Positions 1 to 8,472 of a DNA stretch of 17,445 nt are shown piece by piece (position 1 is the stretch's first letter; each line of letters opens with the position of its first letter). Position numbers and translations under genes: made by a program. This stretch comes from Acidobacteriota bacterium (lineage in GTDB: Bacteria > Acidobacteriota > Terriglobia > UBA7540). The notes under the pieces are model-generated. The model was not told where the DNA came from. It did no database searches and was given only the letters and a program-made list of their open reading frames with translations. The stretch spans positions 283 to 17,727 of the forward strand of contig PLWR01000614.1 of NCBI GenBank assembly GCA_003165615.1, in the 5' to 3' direction.

Positions 1-268
1 CGAACATGCTACAGCTTTCGACGTAAATCGCGCGTACCGCGTACGAAAACAGCATGACGGCGAGGATAAACCAGGGGGCGGATTTGCCCACTGCCTGCTC
101 CGCGATCCCGCCCGCGTAGTAGGCAGACGAGGCAAGATCATTCAATACGATCGCTGCCGCTCGCCAGAAGGTAATAAAGGTGAGCATGGCGGTCGTCGCC
201 ACCAGTACTCGAGGAAGGGCAGGATTACTGGGGCGAGGTGGTGTCTGTTCTGTCGAATTACTTTCCAT
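1..268 (-). CDS. APC-type amino acid permease, N-terminal part (cut by window edge)
   Basis: The first 89 codons of a gene reading leftward from ATG at 268-266 and leaving the window at base 1. The visible protein starts with about 20 polar, proline-containing residues, followed by a hydrophobic stretch (LVATTAMLTFITFW). Next comes the segment AAIVLNDLASSAYYAGGIAE and a second hydrophobic helix (WFILAVMLFSYAVRAIY). The pattern of a conserved NDLASSAYYAGG loop followed by SYAVRAIYVESCSMF is one I recognise from large APC-superfamily permeases, which are inner-membrane amino acid or polyamine transporters. The substrate cannot be read from this fragment. It is divergent from the histidine kinase gene across a 354-base spacer, and I could not identify a convincing promoter for it. 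Confidence 0.65.
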   Translation of the reverse strand, partial: MESNSTEQTPPRPSNPALPRVLVATTAMLTFITFWRAAAIVLNDLASSAYYAGGIAEQAVGKSAPWFILAVMLFSYAVRAIYVESCSMF

Positions 269-622
269 GTTGGGTAGTCGGGTCGGTCTGCTCGCGTGAA
301 AATCTCAGAAACATCATCTCACAAGAGTCCAATTCCTGTAAATGATTTGTCATGCGATGGCCACACAGGTGTCACATGAGACGCGCAACTCATTGTACAA
401 ACAAGGAAGTACAGATTACTTGTTTTTCACGCGCGGTTCCTATTCGCGACGGATTGCTTCGGTCACGGTGAAATTTCGATCCTGATAACGAATACTCGCG
501 TTGACGGCGCTTGCGCACGCCGTGAACGTTTGCTTGCACCGACGAGCTGACTTACAATGATCCCCGCGCATCACCTTTGCGCCTTGCGTGTGGCCCGCTA
601 TCCCTCTGTCTAAGAGTTCCGC
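269..622. other. Divergent intergenic region with a short inverted repeat
   Basis: No gene is supported in this 354-base spacer between the permease (leftward) and the kinase (rightward). It contains a perfect 7-bp inverted repeat, AAACAAG (399-405) and CTTGTTT (419-425), separated by 13 bases, which could be a regulator site. It also holds a candidate promoter for the kinase at 530-558, listed separately. Otherwise nothing recognisable is present. Confidence 0.5.
530..558 (+). promoter_or_regulatory. Candidate sigma-70 promoter of the kinase-regulator pair
   Basis: TTGCTT at 530-535 and TACAAT at 553-558 are separated by 17 bases. The -10 matches consensus at five of six positions and the -35 at three. 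Transcription would start near 565, giving a leader of about 58 nt before the GTG at 623. Found by eye only. Confidence 0.35.
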
Positions 623-2652
623 GTGGATGTCGCTTACGGACTTACACCTCTTGCTGCCACCAAACTCGTCGTTTACACGTTCGGGTCGCTAATCCATTTT
701 CCCCTAATGGTTTTGATTTTGGGAAACCAGCGGTTGCGCCGGTTGGAATGGCTGCTGTTCGGGTTGATGGCGGCATTGTTCATGTGGTACGCGGGCAATC
801 TGCTGGCCCTGAATATCAGCCTTTACTATGGGGCCGGTCCGGAGTTCCTCTCAGGGATTTCCCGCACCGTTTCTGTCGTGGGGTTCATTGCCGCCGTGCC
901 CCTGCTGGTTCACGTGCAGGCCGAATATTGCGCGGGCTTCGTCCCGGTCCGGCTATGGCAGCGGCTGATGGTGGCGTGCTTTTATCTTCCCGTGATGCTC
1001 TGTCCCTGGATAGTGAGCAGGTTGCTGAGTCGCCTGGGCGTGGAACCGCTGGTGGCGCTCGGCTCCCCGGTGCGTTTTCTCGTTCTTTGGGCGTAGCCGC
1101 CCTGTTCTTCGCCGTCGGCATCAATGTGTACTTGAATGTGCGCCGCCGTGCTGTTGACCCGGCACTCGCGAGATTTCATGGATATCTGGCAGGGCTGCAA
1201 GGGCTGCTGGCGTTGGGTTGGGCGATTGCCTATCTACCGCACGTCTTGCCGCCGGTGGGCGGGTTGGGAGGATACTTCCCCGCCGGGCTCATGCTGGCGG
1301 GAATCCTTCCCAGCGGGCTGATGGGTTACTCCATTTTCCGCTACAACTTTCTCGACCTTCGCGTTCAGCGGAACGTGGTCTATTCCGTCGCCGCCGTATT
1401 TGGATCTCTGATCTACTTGGATTTCATGCGTCGAGTGAGTGGCTGGCTGGAGCCTCACGCTGTCCTGCGGGAGGCCACCAAAGCAGTGATGATTTTCATT
1501 CTGGTCGTGCTGGTGGAGCCCCTGAAGCGGCTGATCAGCCGCGCGCTGCATCAGCAATTCGTTTCCGAATTCGAGACGGTCCAAAAGCTCGCCGCGGAAA
1601 TCGAGGAACACGCCAAGCGGACGGGGGATGTGAGTTCACTCCAATTGCTGGTGGAGGAGCGTGTACCCCCCGTGTTGGGTTTGGAGGGGGTGAGGCTGCG
1701 GCGCGGCCCGATCCCCAGCGGTACCTCCGGTGAGAAGGTCCCACCCAAAGCTCTCTGCGTGCCCATATCTCGAGGCGGAGAGACCGTTGCCTATCTGGAA
1801 GTCGTGTCGGCCAGCGGTGGAGTTTCCGGCGAGCAAATCGCCGCACTGGAGATTCTCGCCGATCGCCTGGCAGCGGCCCTTGAGCTTTGCCGCCTCATTG
1901 CTGACAAGATCAAACTGGAGCGCGAACTGGCCGCGAAGGAGAAAATGGCCTTTCTCGGCGAGATTGCGGCGCGCATCGCGCACAATGTCAAGAACCCGCT
2001 CAGCGGAATGAAAACGATTGTGCAGCTTATGGAAGAGGACCCCTCGCTTCCGGAGAATGCGCGGTGTGATTGCCGGATGCTGGTGGACGAAATCGATCGT
2101 TTGAACCGGAACATTTCGCAGGTCCTGCGATACGCCAAGCCCGCGCGCGATACCGACCGGCCGGCTGATTTGGCGTCCGTGGTGAGGCGGATTGTTGCCA
2201 TCTCACGGATGGAAGCAGAGCAGCGCCATATAACCCTGGATATAAATGATGCGGGGCCCTGCCTGGTCGAAGGCGGGGAGGAGGCTGCCAGCGACATCGT
2301 TTCCAACCTTCTTGTGAACGCCCTCGAAGCAAGTGGCGAAGGAAGGGCGATTCAGATTCGCTTCGCGCGTCCGCCGGAGCAGCCGGAATGCATCGAACCC
2401 TCGGTCGAGGATCAGGGACCTGGTATTCCCAAGGATAAGTTGGATCGAATCTTCCAACCCTTCTTCACCACGCGGGCGGGAGGGACGGGTTTGGGTCTCG
2501 CCATCGTGATGCGCCGAGTGGACGAAATTGGCGGGTCCGTGGAATGTCAAAGCCCAGTGGAAACGGGGAACGCAACTTCCGCTCACCCTGGCACGCGGTT
2601 TGTTGTACGCTTTCGCGTGGCCAAGTCAGCCGTCGCGGAAAAGCCCGCGTAG
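623..2652 (+). CDS. Membrane sensor histidine kinase (HisKA_7TM-GAF-HisKA-HATPase), one frame break near 1096
   Basis: Autophosphorylating sensor kinase, presumably the partner of the next gene. Bases 623-1096 (GTG start, in-frame stop TAA upstream at 611) encode four to five hydrophobic helices and then stop at TAG 1094-1096. The protein continues in the next frame from about 1095 to 2652 with further helices, including GYSIFRYNFLDLRVQRN, typical of the HisKA_7TM sensor region. A GAF-like region follows at about 1560-1890, then the H-box AHNVKNPL with the phospho-accepting His at 1981-1983. The ATPase domain has the N-box (SNLLVNALEA), the G1 box (DQGPGIP, about 2410-2430), FFTT and GGTGLGLAI. 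One extra base near 1094 would give an uninterrupted helix (LVLWAVAALFFAV), so this is a base deletion: either a sequence error or a genuine mutation. An ATG at 577 opens the downstream frame, but its first 170 residues are arginine/cysteine-rich, have no membrane helices and are not plausible coding sequence. The kinase lies 32 bases from the regulator, so the two are probably co-transcribed. Confidence 0.8.
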
Positions 2653-2684
2653 CGGGCGGAAGACGGTAGCCCACTTTAAAATAT

Positions 2685-4109
2685 ATGAGCCATTCAAAGT
2701 CATCAATCCTGAAACAGGCATCACCAACCATACTGATTGTTGATGACGACAGCACGGCCCGCTACGGCATACGGCGCGCCCTGGAAGGCCAGTATCGTGT
2801 GCTGGAGGCGGAAAGTGTTTCTGCCGCGCGACAAATCATGGCCCAGGAAAATCCCCCCCTTCTACTGCTGGATATTGAAATGCCAGGGGAGAGCGGCTTG
2901 GATTTTCTCCGCGAGCTGAAAGCCCAGGCGAGCAGCCCTGCGGTAATCATGAACACGGCATACGGTTCGGAAAAGATTGCCGTCGAGGCGATGAAGAGCG
3001 GCGCGTACGACTACCTCTCCAAACCTTTTGAAGTGGATGAACTTCGCCTGGTGGTGGAGCGTGCGATCGAGCATCTGGCGCTGGCGGAAGAGAACGTGCG
3101 CTTGAAACGCCAACTGGTTTCAGAAGGCCAGTTCGGCGCCATGATCGGGTCAAGCAAGGTCATGCGCGAGCTCTTCGATTTGGCGGATCGGATTGCCCAG
3201 GCAGAAGTGACGGTGCTGATTCAGGGTGAGAGTGGAACCGGAAAAGATCTGCTCGCCACCGAGCTCCACCGGCGTAGCAACCGCGGCAGAGGCCCTTTCA
3301 TAGCGCTCAATTGCGCGGCGCTTCCCGAGCACCTGATTGAAAGTGAGCTTTTTGGATACGAAAAGGGCGCGTTTACCGGGGCCACGGCGATGAAGCGCGG
3401 CAAGTTCGAGTTGGCCAACGGCGGTGTGCTCTTTCTCGACGAGGTGGGCGACATGTCGCTCTCCACCCAGGCCAAGCTGCTGCGCGTCCTGGAAACACGA
3501 CGGGTAGAAAGGCTGGGGGGGACGACGTCGCAGGAAGTGGACGTACGGATCGTAAGCGCCACCAACAAGGACCTGGCCGCCGAAATCACCAGGCAGACCT
3601 TTCGCGAAGATCTCTATTACCGTTTGCGAGTGGTGCTATTGCGAGTGCCCGCGCTACGCGAACACCGGGAGGATCTGCCGCTTCTGGTCCAGGAATTTTG
3701 CAGAATGCTGGGGGAAAAGCATGGCAGGCCCGGACTTGCGGTTACGAAAGACGCCATGGAGCTCTTGCAGCAAGGGGAATGGAAGGGAAACGTTCGGGAG
3801 CTCAAGAATGAGCTGGAAAGCGCCGTCGTGATGAGTCGCAGTGATAATTTGGCGCCGGCGGATTTCTCCACCGATTTTCTTGGGGCAGGGGGAAAGCGCG
3901 ATCGGGCTTCAGATGACGTGGGCTTCCTGGCCCTCAATGATTACCGCGAGGCGCGGCGGCAGTTTGAAATCGCATTTATCAAGGCCAAGCTCCGCGAGCA
4001 CGGCGGGAACATCACCCGGACGGCAGCGGCAATCGGCCTGCACCGCCAGAGCCTTCAGGAAAAGCTTCGGGAATTGGGCATTCGCGCTGAAACCGGAGAG
4101 CAATCGTAG
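2685..4109 (+). CDS. NtrC-family sigma-54-dependent response regulator
   Basis: A 474-residue cytoplasmic transcription activator with the full three-domain layout. The receiver domain (residues 15-135) has the acidic pair D20/D21, phospho-acceptor D63 in LLLLDIEMPG, T91 and K113. The AAA+ domain (about 152-385) has Walker A GESGTGK (181-187), the sigma-54-contacting GAFTGA loop (228-233), Walker B GVLFLDE (247-253) and the REDLYYRL arginine-finger region (307-314). A Fis-type helix-turn-helix lies at 440-465 (NITRTAAAIGLHRQSLQEKL). All key residues are present, so it should be phosphorylated, hydrolyse ATP and open sigma-54 promoters. It follows the histidine kinase by 32 bases and is its obvious partner. 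Its target promoters are not evident: I found no GG-N10-GC type -24/-12 element in front of the neighbouring genes. The ribosome site before ATG 2685 is weak. Confidence 0.93.
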   Translation: MSHSKSSILKQASPTILIVDDDSTARYGIRRALEGQYRVLEAESVSAARQIMAQENPPLLLLDIEMPGESGLDFLRELKAQASSPAVIMNTAYGSEKIAVEAMKSGAYDYLSKPFEVDELRLVVERAIEHLALAEENVRLKRQLVSEGQFGAMIGSSKVMRELFDLADRIAQAEVTVLIQGESGTGKDLLATELHRRSNRGRGPFIALNCAALPEHLIESELFGYEKGAFTGATAMKRGKFELANGGVLFLDEVGDMSLSTQAKLLRVLETRRVERLGGTTSQEVDVRIVSATNKDLAAEITRQTFREDLYYRLRVVLLRVPALREHREDLPLLVQEFCRMLGEKHGRPGLAVTKDAMELLQQGEWKGNVRELKNELESAVVMSRSDNLAPADFSTDFLGAGGKRDRASDDVGFLALNDYREARRQFEIAFIKAKLREHGGNITRTAAAIGLHRQSLQEKLRELGIRAETGEQS

Positions 4110-4115
4110 CCCGGA

Positions 4116-4195
4116 CCCCAAAGGCGGAGGTGCGCTACACTCACTTTTGGGGCTTAATCCCACAACCTGTCTGCTTGTCTTTCCCCGACGGGGAA
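4116..4195. terminator. Two hairpins downstream of the response regulator
   Basis: The first is CCCCAAAG (4116-4123) with CTTTTGGGG (4144-4152), a loose stem just after the regulator stop. The second is a tight stem, TTCCCC (4181-4186), loop GAC, GGGGAA (4190-4195). Both lie between the convergent regulator and dehydratase genes. Neither has a clean T-tract, so terminator function is only suggested by position. Confidence 0.35.
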
Positions 4196-4330
4196 GAGCG
4201 GCGGGCAGATCACGTGAAGCGGGAAATTCCCGGGATGCGGGGAAGGACGAAAAACCAGAGGATTAGAAATCCAGCATAAATCAGCAAAGCGCTCATGTGA
4301 ATATCATACACCTAATCTGATACCTGTTCA

Positions 4331-4358
4331 CCCGATCGCCCGATCATCGGATCCCCGA
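4331..4358. repeat. Degenerate CCCGATC(G/A) octamer repeat
   Basis: CCCGATCG (4331-4338) and CCCGATCA (4339-4346) are adjacent copies, followed by TCGGATCC and CCCGAT. The run abuts the stop codon of the dehydratase gene. It resembles the short octamer runs scattered in intergenic DNA of some soil bacteria; no function is evident. Confidence 0.4.
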
Positions 4359-5924
4359 TTACAGCGCCGGCCAGAGTTGTTCCCAAATCTTAAACTCGTT
4401 GTGAAAGCCGATCTGTTCGGCGCGGGTAAGCTTGCGCCCGGAGGCCACGTCTAGGGTTTCCTGGAAAATCCGCTGACCGACGTCCTCGATCGTCTCCGTG
4501 CGTTCCAGAATTGTGCCGGCGTTGATATCAAGATCGGCATAGGAGCGAGCGAGTTGCGGATTGGTTCCAACCTTCATTACCGGGCCCAGCGCGCAACCGA
4601 TACTGGTGCCACGGCCGGTGGTGAATAGCGCCACCTGCGCTCCACTGAGGAAAAGGGCCGGGGTACAGAGGTGGTCGTAACCCGGCGTGTAGAGCACATA
4701 CAGGCCCTTGCGATCGCCGAGCCACTCGCCATAGTCAATCAGATCCTCGATGATGGAGGTTCCGCCCTTGGCCTTCACACCGCTCGACTTCAAATAAATG
4801 TTATATAGGCCGCCTTTGATATTGCCGGGGGAAGGATTATCTCGAAAATAATCGCCGAATTTTCGGACGTAGGCCTCATAGCGCTTGAGGGCGCCCATCA
4901 ACTTATGCCCGACCTCTTTCGTGCGGGCGCGCTGAACGAGGTCGAGCATGGCGGCGCCTTGCAGTTCCGGGATCTCCGGAAGAAAGACCGCGGCCCCCGC
5001 TTTCACAAACAGGTCTGCGGCTATGCCCACGGCGGGATTGGCCGTAACGCCTGACCAGCGATCGGAACCGCCGCACTCGGTTCCGACGATGAGTTTGGAA
5101 ATGGGAACGGGCTGGCGTTGGAACTGATTGGCGTAATGCAGCATCTGCTCCGCGACTTCCATGCCCCGCTGTACTGTCTTTTCGCTGCCGCCCAACTGTT
5201 GGATGGTCAGATTCACAACGCGGCGGTTGTAGTCCGTGACGGTATTCTCGAATATCGGGGCCGAGCATTCCACGCACGTCTTGCCACAGCCCAGGTCAAC
5301 ATAAATGGATGCGCCTAGGTTGGGATGGCGCAGGGTGTTGGTGAGCAACTGATTCAGCATGGTGACGGCCTCGCCGTCGGGCATGCCGCACCCGGATTCG
5401 TGGATGATGGGAACCACGCCGTCGACGTTGGGGAATCTTTCGCGTGAGTAAATTTCTCGATTGGCGCGCGTGGCGATTTCCCGCACCTCAGTGGAGGAGC
5501 ACATTCCCGAGGTGACGATTCCGACCATGTTTCGGATGCCCACTTCGCCGTCGGGCCGGACAAAGCCGTCAAACGTCAGGGAGGAAAGCTTGGGGTCAAG
5601 GCGCGCCCGCTTAGGATTATTGCGGTAGTTGGGCGTCAATCGGGGAAGGCGGGAATGCAAGTTGCTGCTGTCAATGGGCTCGCCGGATTTGACCGAGCGA
5701 GAAGCGAGACCAATGGGATCCCCCAGCGTTATATAGGGCTGACCGCGGCGGATGGGCTTGATCGCAAAACTCTGCCCCCGCAGGGTTCGGCCCGAAACCG
5801 TCAGGACTTGGCCCGCGTGCTTCAACGGGGTGTCCTTCTCGATAAAATCCGCCGTGACCACGGCCACGTTGTCTTTCTCCGGCCGGATGACGATGGCAAC
5901 ATCCTGCAGCTCTCGAGGTTCCAT
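4359..5924 (-). CDS. UxaA/GarD-family sugar-acid dehydratase
   Basis: A 521-residue cytoplasmic enzyme of the altronate/galactarate dehydratase family, which removes water from aldonic or aldaric acids to give 2-keto-3-deoxy acids. Residues 10-95 form the small SAF-like N-terminal domain. The catalytic part begins with FDGFVRPDGEVGIRN (118-132). It continues with HESGCG (175-180), GTECGGSDRWSGVTANPAVG (281-300), PEIPELQGA (316-324), GGLYNIYLKSSGVKAKGG (371-388), and TPGYDHLCTPALFLSGAQVALFTTGRGTSIG (413-443). These match the order and spacing I know for UxaA and GarD. Length and intact domains indicate a full, single-polypeptide enzyme. It is the last gene of a leftward operon, 77 bases after the FucP-like permease, with an AAAGGG ribosome site before ATG 5924. 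The exact substrate (altronate, galactarate or another acid) cannot be assigned from sequence alone. Confidence 0.88.
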   Translation of the reverse strand: MEPRELQDVAIVIRPEKDNVAVVTADFIEKDTPLKHAGQVLTVSGRTLRGQSFAIKPIRRGQPYITLGDPIGLASRSVKSGEPIDSSNLHSRLPRLTPNYRNNPKRARLDPKLSSLTFDGFVRPDGEVGIRNMVGIVTSGMCSSTEVREIATRANREIYSRERFPNVDGVVPIIHESGCGMPDGEAVTMLNQLLTNTLRHPNLGASIYVDLGCGKTCVECSAPIFENTVTDYNRRVVNLTIQQLGGSEKTVQRGMEVAEQMLHYANQFQRQPVPISKLIVGTECGGSDRWSGVTANPAVGIAADLFVKAGAAVFLPEIPELQGAAMLDLVQRARTKEVGHKLMGALKRYEAYVRKFGDYFRDNPSPGNIKGGLYNIYLKSSGVKAKGGTSIIEDLIDYGEWLGDRKGLYVLYTPGYDHLCTPALFLSGAQVALFTTGRGTSIGCALGPVMKVGTNPQLARSYADLDINAGTILERTETIEDVGQRIFQETLDVASGRKLTRAEQIGFHNEFKIWEQLWPAL

Positions 5925-6001
5925 GATGGCCCTTTCGCTTTCTTCCGAGGCGGCGGCAAGACTTGCCAGGCCTCAATTCTGTTATGCCTCCACGTTGCGG
6001 G

Positions 6002-7321
6002 CTAAGCATCAATACTGGCCACTGCCGGCACCCGCACGCGCGATCCATAGAACGCATAGTAGGTTACAAAAACGTAGCACGCCATCGGCACCAGCATGGC
6101 CATGGCCATGCTATGAGTCGCTTGGAAAACCAGGCCCATGGCCAGCGGGCCGGTGGCGCCGCCGATGACCGCCATGATGATGATGGAGCCACCCAACTTC
6201 GTGTTCGGCCCCAATTCCTTGATGCCCAGCGCAAAAATAGTGGGGAACATGAGCGACATAAAGAAGCTGGTCAAAAATACCGCCCCCACGCCGAGCCAGC
6301 CCGGAAACAAAACTCCTATTCCCACGAGCATGGTATTGATGACGGCATAAATCCCCATGAGCTTCGTGGGGGGGATGAACTTCATGAGATAGGTAGCCGA
6401 GAACCTTCCGAGTCCAAAGGCCACGAGCGTTCCAGTGAGAAAATATCCTGCGAACTTTTCCGGCCGATGCGTGTAGTCCTGAATGTATTGGATGTAGTAG
6501 CTCCATGTTCCCACTTGCGCCCCCACATAAAGAAACTGGGCGATGACTCCCTGGACGAAGTGAGGGTAATGGACGAGATCGCGGGCTTTGCCATGCGCGC
6601 GGCTATCGGCGGGTTCAACTTCTTCCGCAACCTTGGGAAACTTGGTCATCAGGATCAGCAGCGCCCAAATAAAGATCATCGTGCCCAGAACCAGATAAGG
6701 AGGACCGACACGGAGCGTCTCTTTGTGAAGATAGGCCGCGTACCTGCCCGCCGCTTTGAGGTCTGCAATCTGCTGATTGTTCAGCTCCACTCCGGAAAAA
6801 ATAAAAATCGTTCCCACCAGAACACCGATAACGGCGCCCACGGGGTTGAAGGCTTGGGAGAAATTGAGCCGCCGTTCCGAAGATCGCGAGGCGCCCAACA
6901 TCGCGATAAAGGAGTTTGCTCCGGTCTCCAGGAAGGCTGCCCCACTGGCGATGACGAACAGGGCAAAGAGGAAGAATCCATACTTTCCAACCAGCGCCGC
7001 CGGCCAGAAGAGAAAGGCCCCGGCGCTATAGAGGAACAGCCCGATCACCAATCCTGTTTTGTACCCAAATCTTCGCATCACCAGGGCGGCGGGCACGGCC
7101 ACAACGAAGTATCCCATGAAAAAAGCCGATTGGATGAGCGCTGCCTTGTAGCGCGGAATCTCAAACGACTTCATGAACTGCTTAATCAGGATGTCATTCA
7201 AGTTGCTGGCAATACCCCAAAATAGAAAAAGGGCCGTCACCAGAAACACCGGCAACATATTCCCAGGCGCAAACATGGGCGGGTGCTGTTCCGGGTTGGG
7301 GTTGGTTATCTGCACGGGCAT
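6002..7321 (-). CDS. FucP-like sugar:H+ symporter (MFS)
   Basis: A 439-residue inner-membrane transporter of the L-fucose permease family, with about twelve hydrophobic helices. The first helix ends in FWGIASNLNDILIKQF, carrying D43. FLETGANSF carries E132. These correspond to the Asp and Glu known to be important for proton and sugar coupling in E. coli FucP. Other family signatures are QSAFFMGYFVVAVPAALVMR (64-83), RRFGYKTG, and the segment RRLNFSQAFNPVGAVIG. A long loop between helices 6 and 7 contains LKAAGRYAAYLHKETLRVG. The ribosome site GGAG lies eight bases before ATG 7321. It is the middle gene of the leftward operon (59 bases after the SDR, 77 before the dehydratase), so the cargo is likely a fucose- or galactose-like sugar or its acid; members of this family also carry glucose and galactose. 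Confidence 0.88.
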   Translation of the reverse strand: MPVQITNPNPEQHPPMFAPGNMLPVFLVTALFLFWGIASNLNDILIKQFMKSFEIPRYKAALIQSAFFMGYFVVAVPAALVMRRFGYKTGLVIGLFLYSAGAFLFWPAALVGKYGFFLFALFVIASGAAFLETGANSFIAMLGASRSSERRLNFSQAFNPVGAVIGVLVGTIFIFSGVELNNQQIADLKAAGRYAAYLHKETLRVGPPYLVLGTMIFIWALLILMTKFPKVAEEVEPADSRAHGKARDLVHYPHFVQGVIAQFLYVGAQVGTWSYYIQYIQDYTHRPEKFAGYFLTGTLVAFGLGRFSATYLMKFIPPTKLMGIYAVINTMLVGIGVLFPGWLGVGAVFLTSFFMSLMFPTIFALGIKELGPNTKLGGSIIIMAVIGGATGPLAMGLVFQATHSMAMAMLVPMACYVFVTYYAFYGSRVRVPAVASIDA

Positions 7322-7380
7322 AAGTGAAGCTCCGATTTCCTGAATGGCTGATTCAGAAAGTTTATTTTGGAAAGTTCGCC

Positions 7381-8400
7381 CTAGGTTTCGAGATCCTTAG
7401 TGTCGAGTTTTCCCGACAGCTTAAGCCGCGCAAAAATTTCGGCGGTCTCGCGGATTCCTTCTTTCAGTGGCGTATTGTGGACGCCCGCCAAATCATGTTG
7501 CAGCGCGCTGTCGTCAAGGTCGTAGGAGACGGGCAGTTGTTTGCCTTCCGCCTTAATCAGGGTTTGGGAGAGCGGCAAGATCTGTCCCAACACCGTCAAG
7601 AATTCATGGACCCGCATTACGTTACCACGCAGTGAATAGGTCTTGGCGCCGATCAGGCCCGCTTCCGCGCAGCGAATGAAGATGCGCGCCGTGTCGCGCA
7701 CGTATTCCATATCCATTCCGCCGGTAAAGCGAATGGTGTAGGGTTGGCCGATGACGGTGGCCTTGATGGCCTTGGTGGGGCCGGAGGTCATTCCCCGGTC
7801 GCGTCCTACGCCATAAACGGTGCCGGGTCGCAGGCCCACGCTGGAGAGGCCGTCGTTCAAGAAGTAAACCCGGGCGTTGCCTTCGTTGCACTGCTTAAAG
7901 ACACCGTAATGGGTGCCGGGCAGCAGTGGGGCGCCTTCCGGCACGGTAACGCCGCCATAGGTCTCCTCCGGGCCAAAGACGGCCGCGGAACTGGCGTAGA
8001 CGACGCTCTGGACCAAATCACGCCGTTGCCGGGCCACCTCAAAAACGTTGAGCGTTCCCACCACGTTGATCATCGCCCCGCGCAAAGGGTCGGCGGCGCA
8101 GAAGGGCACCTGAATTCCCGCCAAGTGGAGCACGTGCGTAATGCCGTGATCCACTATGGCACTTTCCACGTCTTTGAATTTCGTGATGTCCCCTTGGATG
8201 AGCTGAACGGAGGGCATCTGCTCCGGGGTTAGTAGCGCGGCAAGACGCGACGATTCCGTGTCGATGTCAAATACCAACGGCGTGTCGCCTCGATCCACCA
8301 GTTCCTTGACGATCCAGGCGCCAATGAATCCTTTTGCGCCTGTGACCAGAAACCGGCGGGAGGAAGTTGCAAGAGGAGTGCCAGGGTTAGTTTGGGTCAT
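7381..8400 (-). CDS. Extended-SDR NAD-dependent epimerase/dehydrogenase
   Basis: A 339-residue cytoplasmic oxidoreductase with a Rossmann fold. The nucleotide-binding glycine motif is TGAKGFIG (20-27), and an acidic residue at the end of strand 2 (FDID, D45) favours NAD over NADP. NAG-like HLAG is at 92-95, Ser138 lies in YASSAAVFG, and the catalytic pair Y165/K169 lies in HYGVFK. RPGTVYGVGRDRGMTSGPTK (191-210) is typical of the NAD-dependent epimerase/dehydratase family. It is the first gene of the operon with the FucP-like permease and the UxaA-type dehydratase. This makes oxidation of an imported sugar, before dehydration of the acid, a reasonable role; C4 epimerisation of a nucleotide sugar is the alternative. 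No ribosome site precedes ATG 8400 and no other start codon precedes the Rossmann motif (see the promoter entry). Confidence 0.82.
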   Translation of the reverse strand: MTQTNPGTPLATSSRRFLVTGAKGFIGAWIVKELVDRGDTPLVFDIDTESSRLAALLTPEQMPSVQLIQGDITKFKDVESAIVDHGITHVLHLAGIQVPFCAADPLRGAMINVVGTLNVFEVARQRRDLVQSVVYASSAAVFGPEETYGGVTVPEGAPLLPGTHYGVFKQCNEGNARVYFLNDGLSSVGLRPGTVYGVGRDRGMTSGPTKAIKATVIGQPYTIRFTGGMDMEYVRDTARIFIRCAEAGLIGAKTYSLRGNVMRVHEFLTVLGQILPLSQTLIKAEGKQLPVSYDLDDSALQHDLAGVHNTPLKEGIRETAEIFARLKLSGKLDTKDLET

Positions 8401-8408
8401 GGTCTGGC

Positions 8409-8436
8409 ATTATATGCATTCGCGAAGGCGAGTCAA
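8409..8436 (-). promoter_or_regulatory. Near-consensus sigma-70 promoter of the SDR-permease-dehydratase operon
   Basis: On the minus strand, TTGACT (8436-8431) and a perfect TATAAT (8414-8409) are separated by 16 bases. The usual start point would be about 8402, only one or two bases before the ATG at 8400-8398. The operon would therefore begin with a leaderless message, in agreement with the absence of a Shine-Dalgarno sequence. Confidence 0.65.
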
Positions 8437-8472
8437 CGGGGAGAAGGCAGAAAGCGGAAGGCGGAAGGCAGC

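Noticed and set aside
269..622. Sigma-54 (-24/-12) promoter that would be the target of the NtrC-type regulator
   Set aside because: No TGGCAC-N5-TTGC-like element was found here or in the other spacers on either strand by eye.
577..1090. Open frame from ATG 577 leading straight into the kinase domain (691 residues)
   Set aside because: Its first 170 residues are rich in Arg, Cys and Pro and have no membrane helices, while the other frame of the same bases gives several clean helices. The frame break explanation fits better.
1068..1096. Programmed -1 ribosomal frameshift in the kinase
   Set aside because: No X-XXY-YYZ slippery heptamer in the right phase and no clear downstream pseudoknot were seen near the junction.
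2685..4109. PrsR/PrsK-type (exosortase-linked) pair
   Set aside because: The kinase and regulator architecture is compatible, but no exosortase, PEP-CTERM or polysaccharide gene is in the window, so the generic NtrC-type call is kept.
5963..7225. 420-residue open frame on the + strand
   Set aside because: It lies antisense to the FucP-like permease, is rich in His/Arg/Gly without any recognisable domain, and the opposite strand has a complete transporter.
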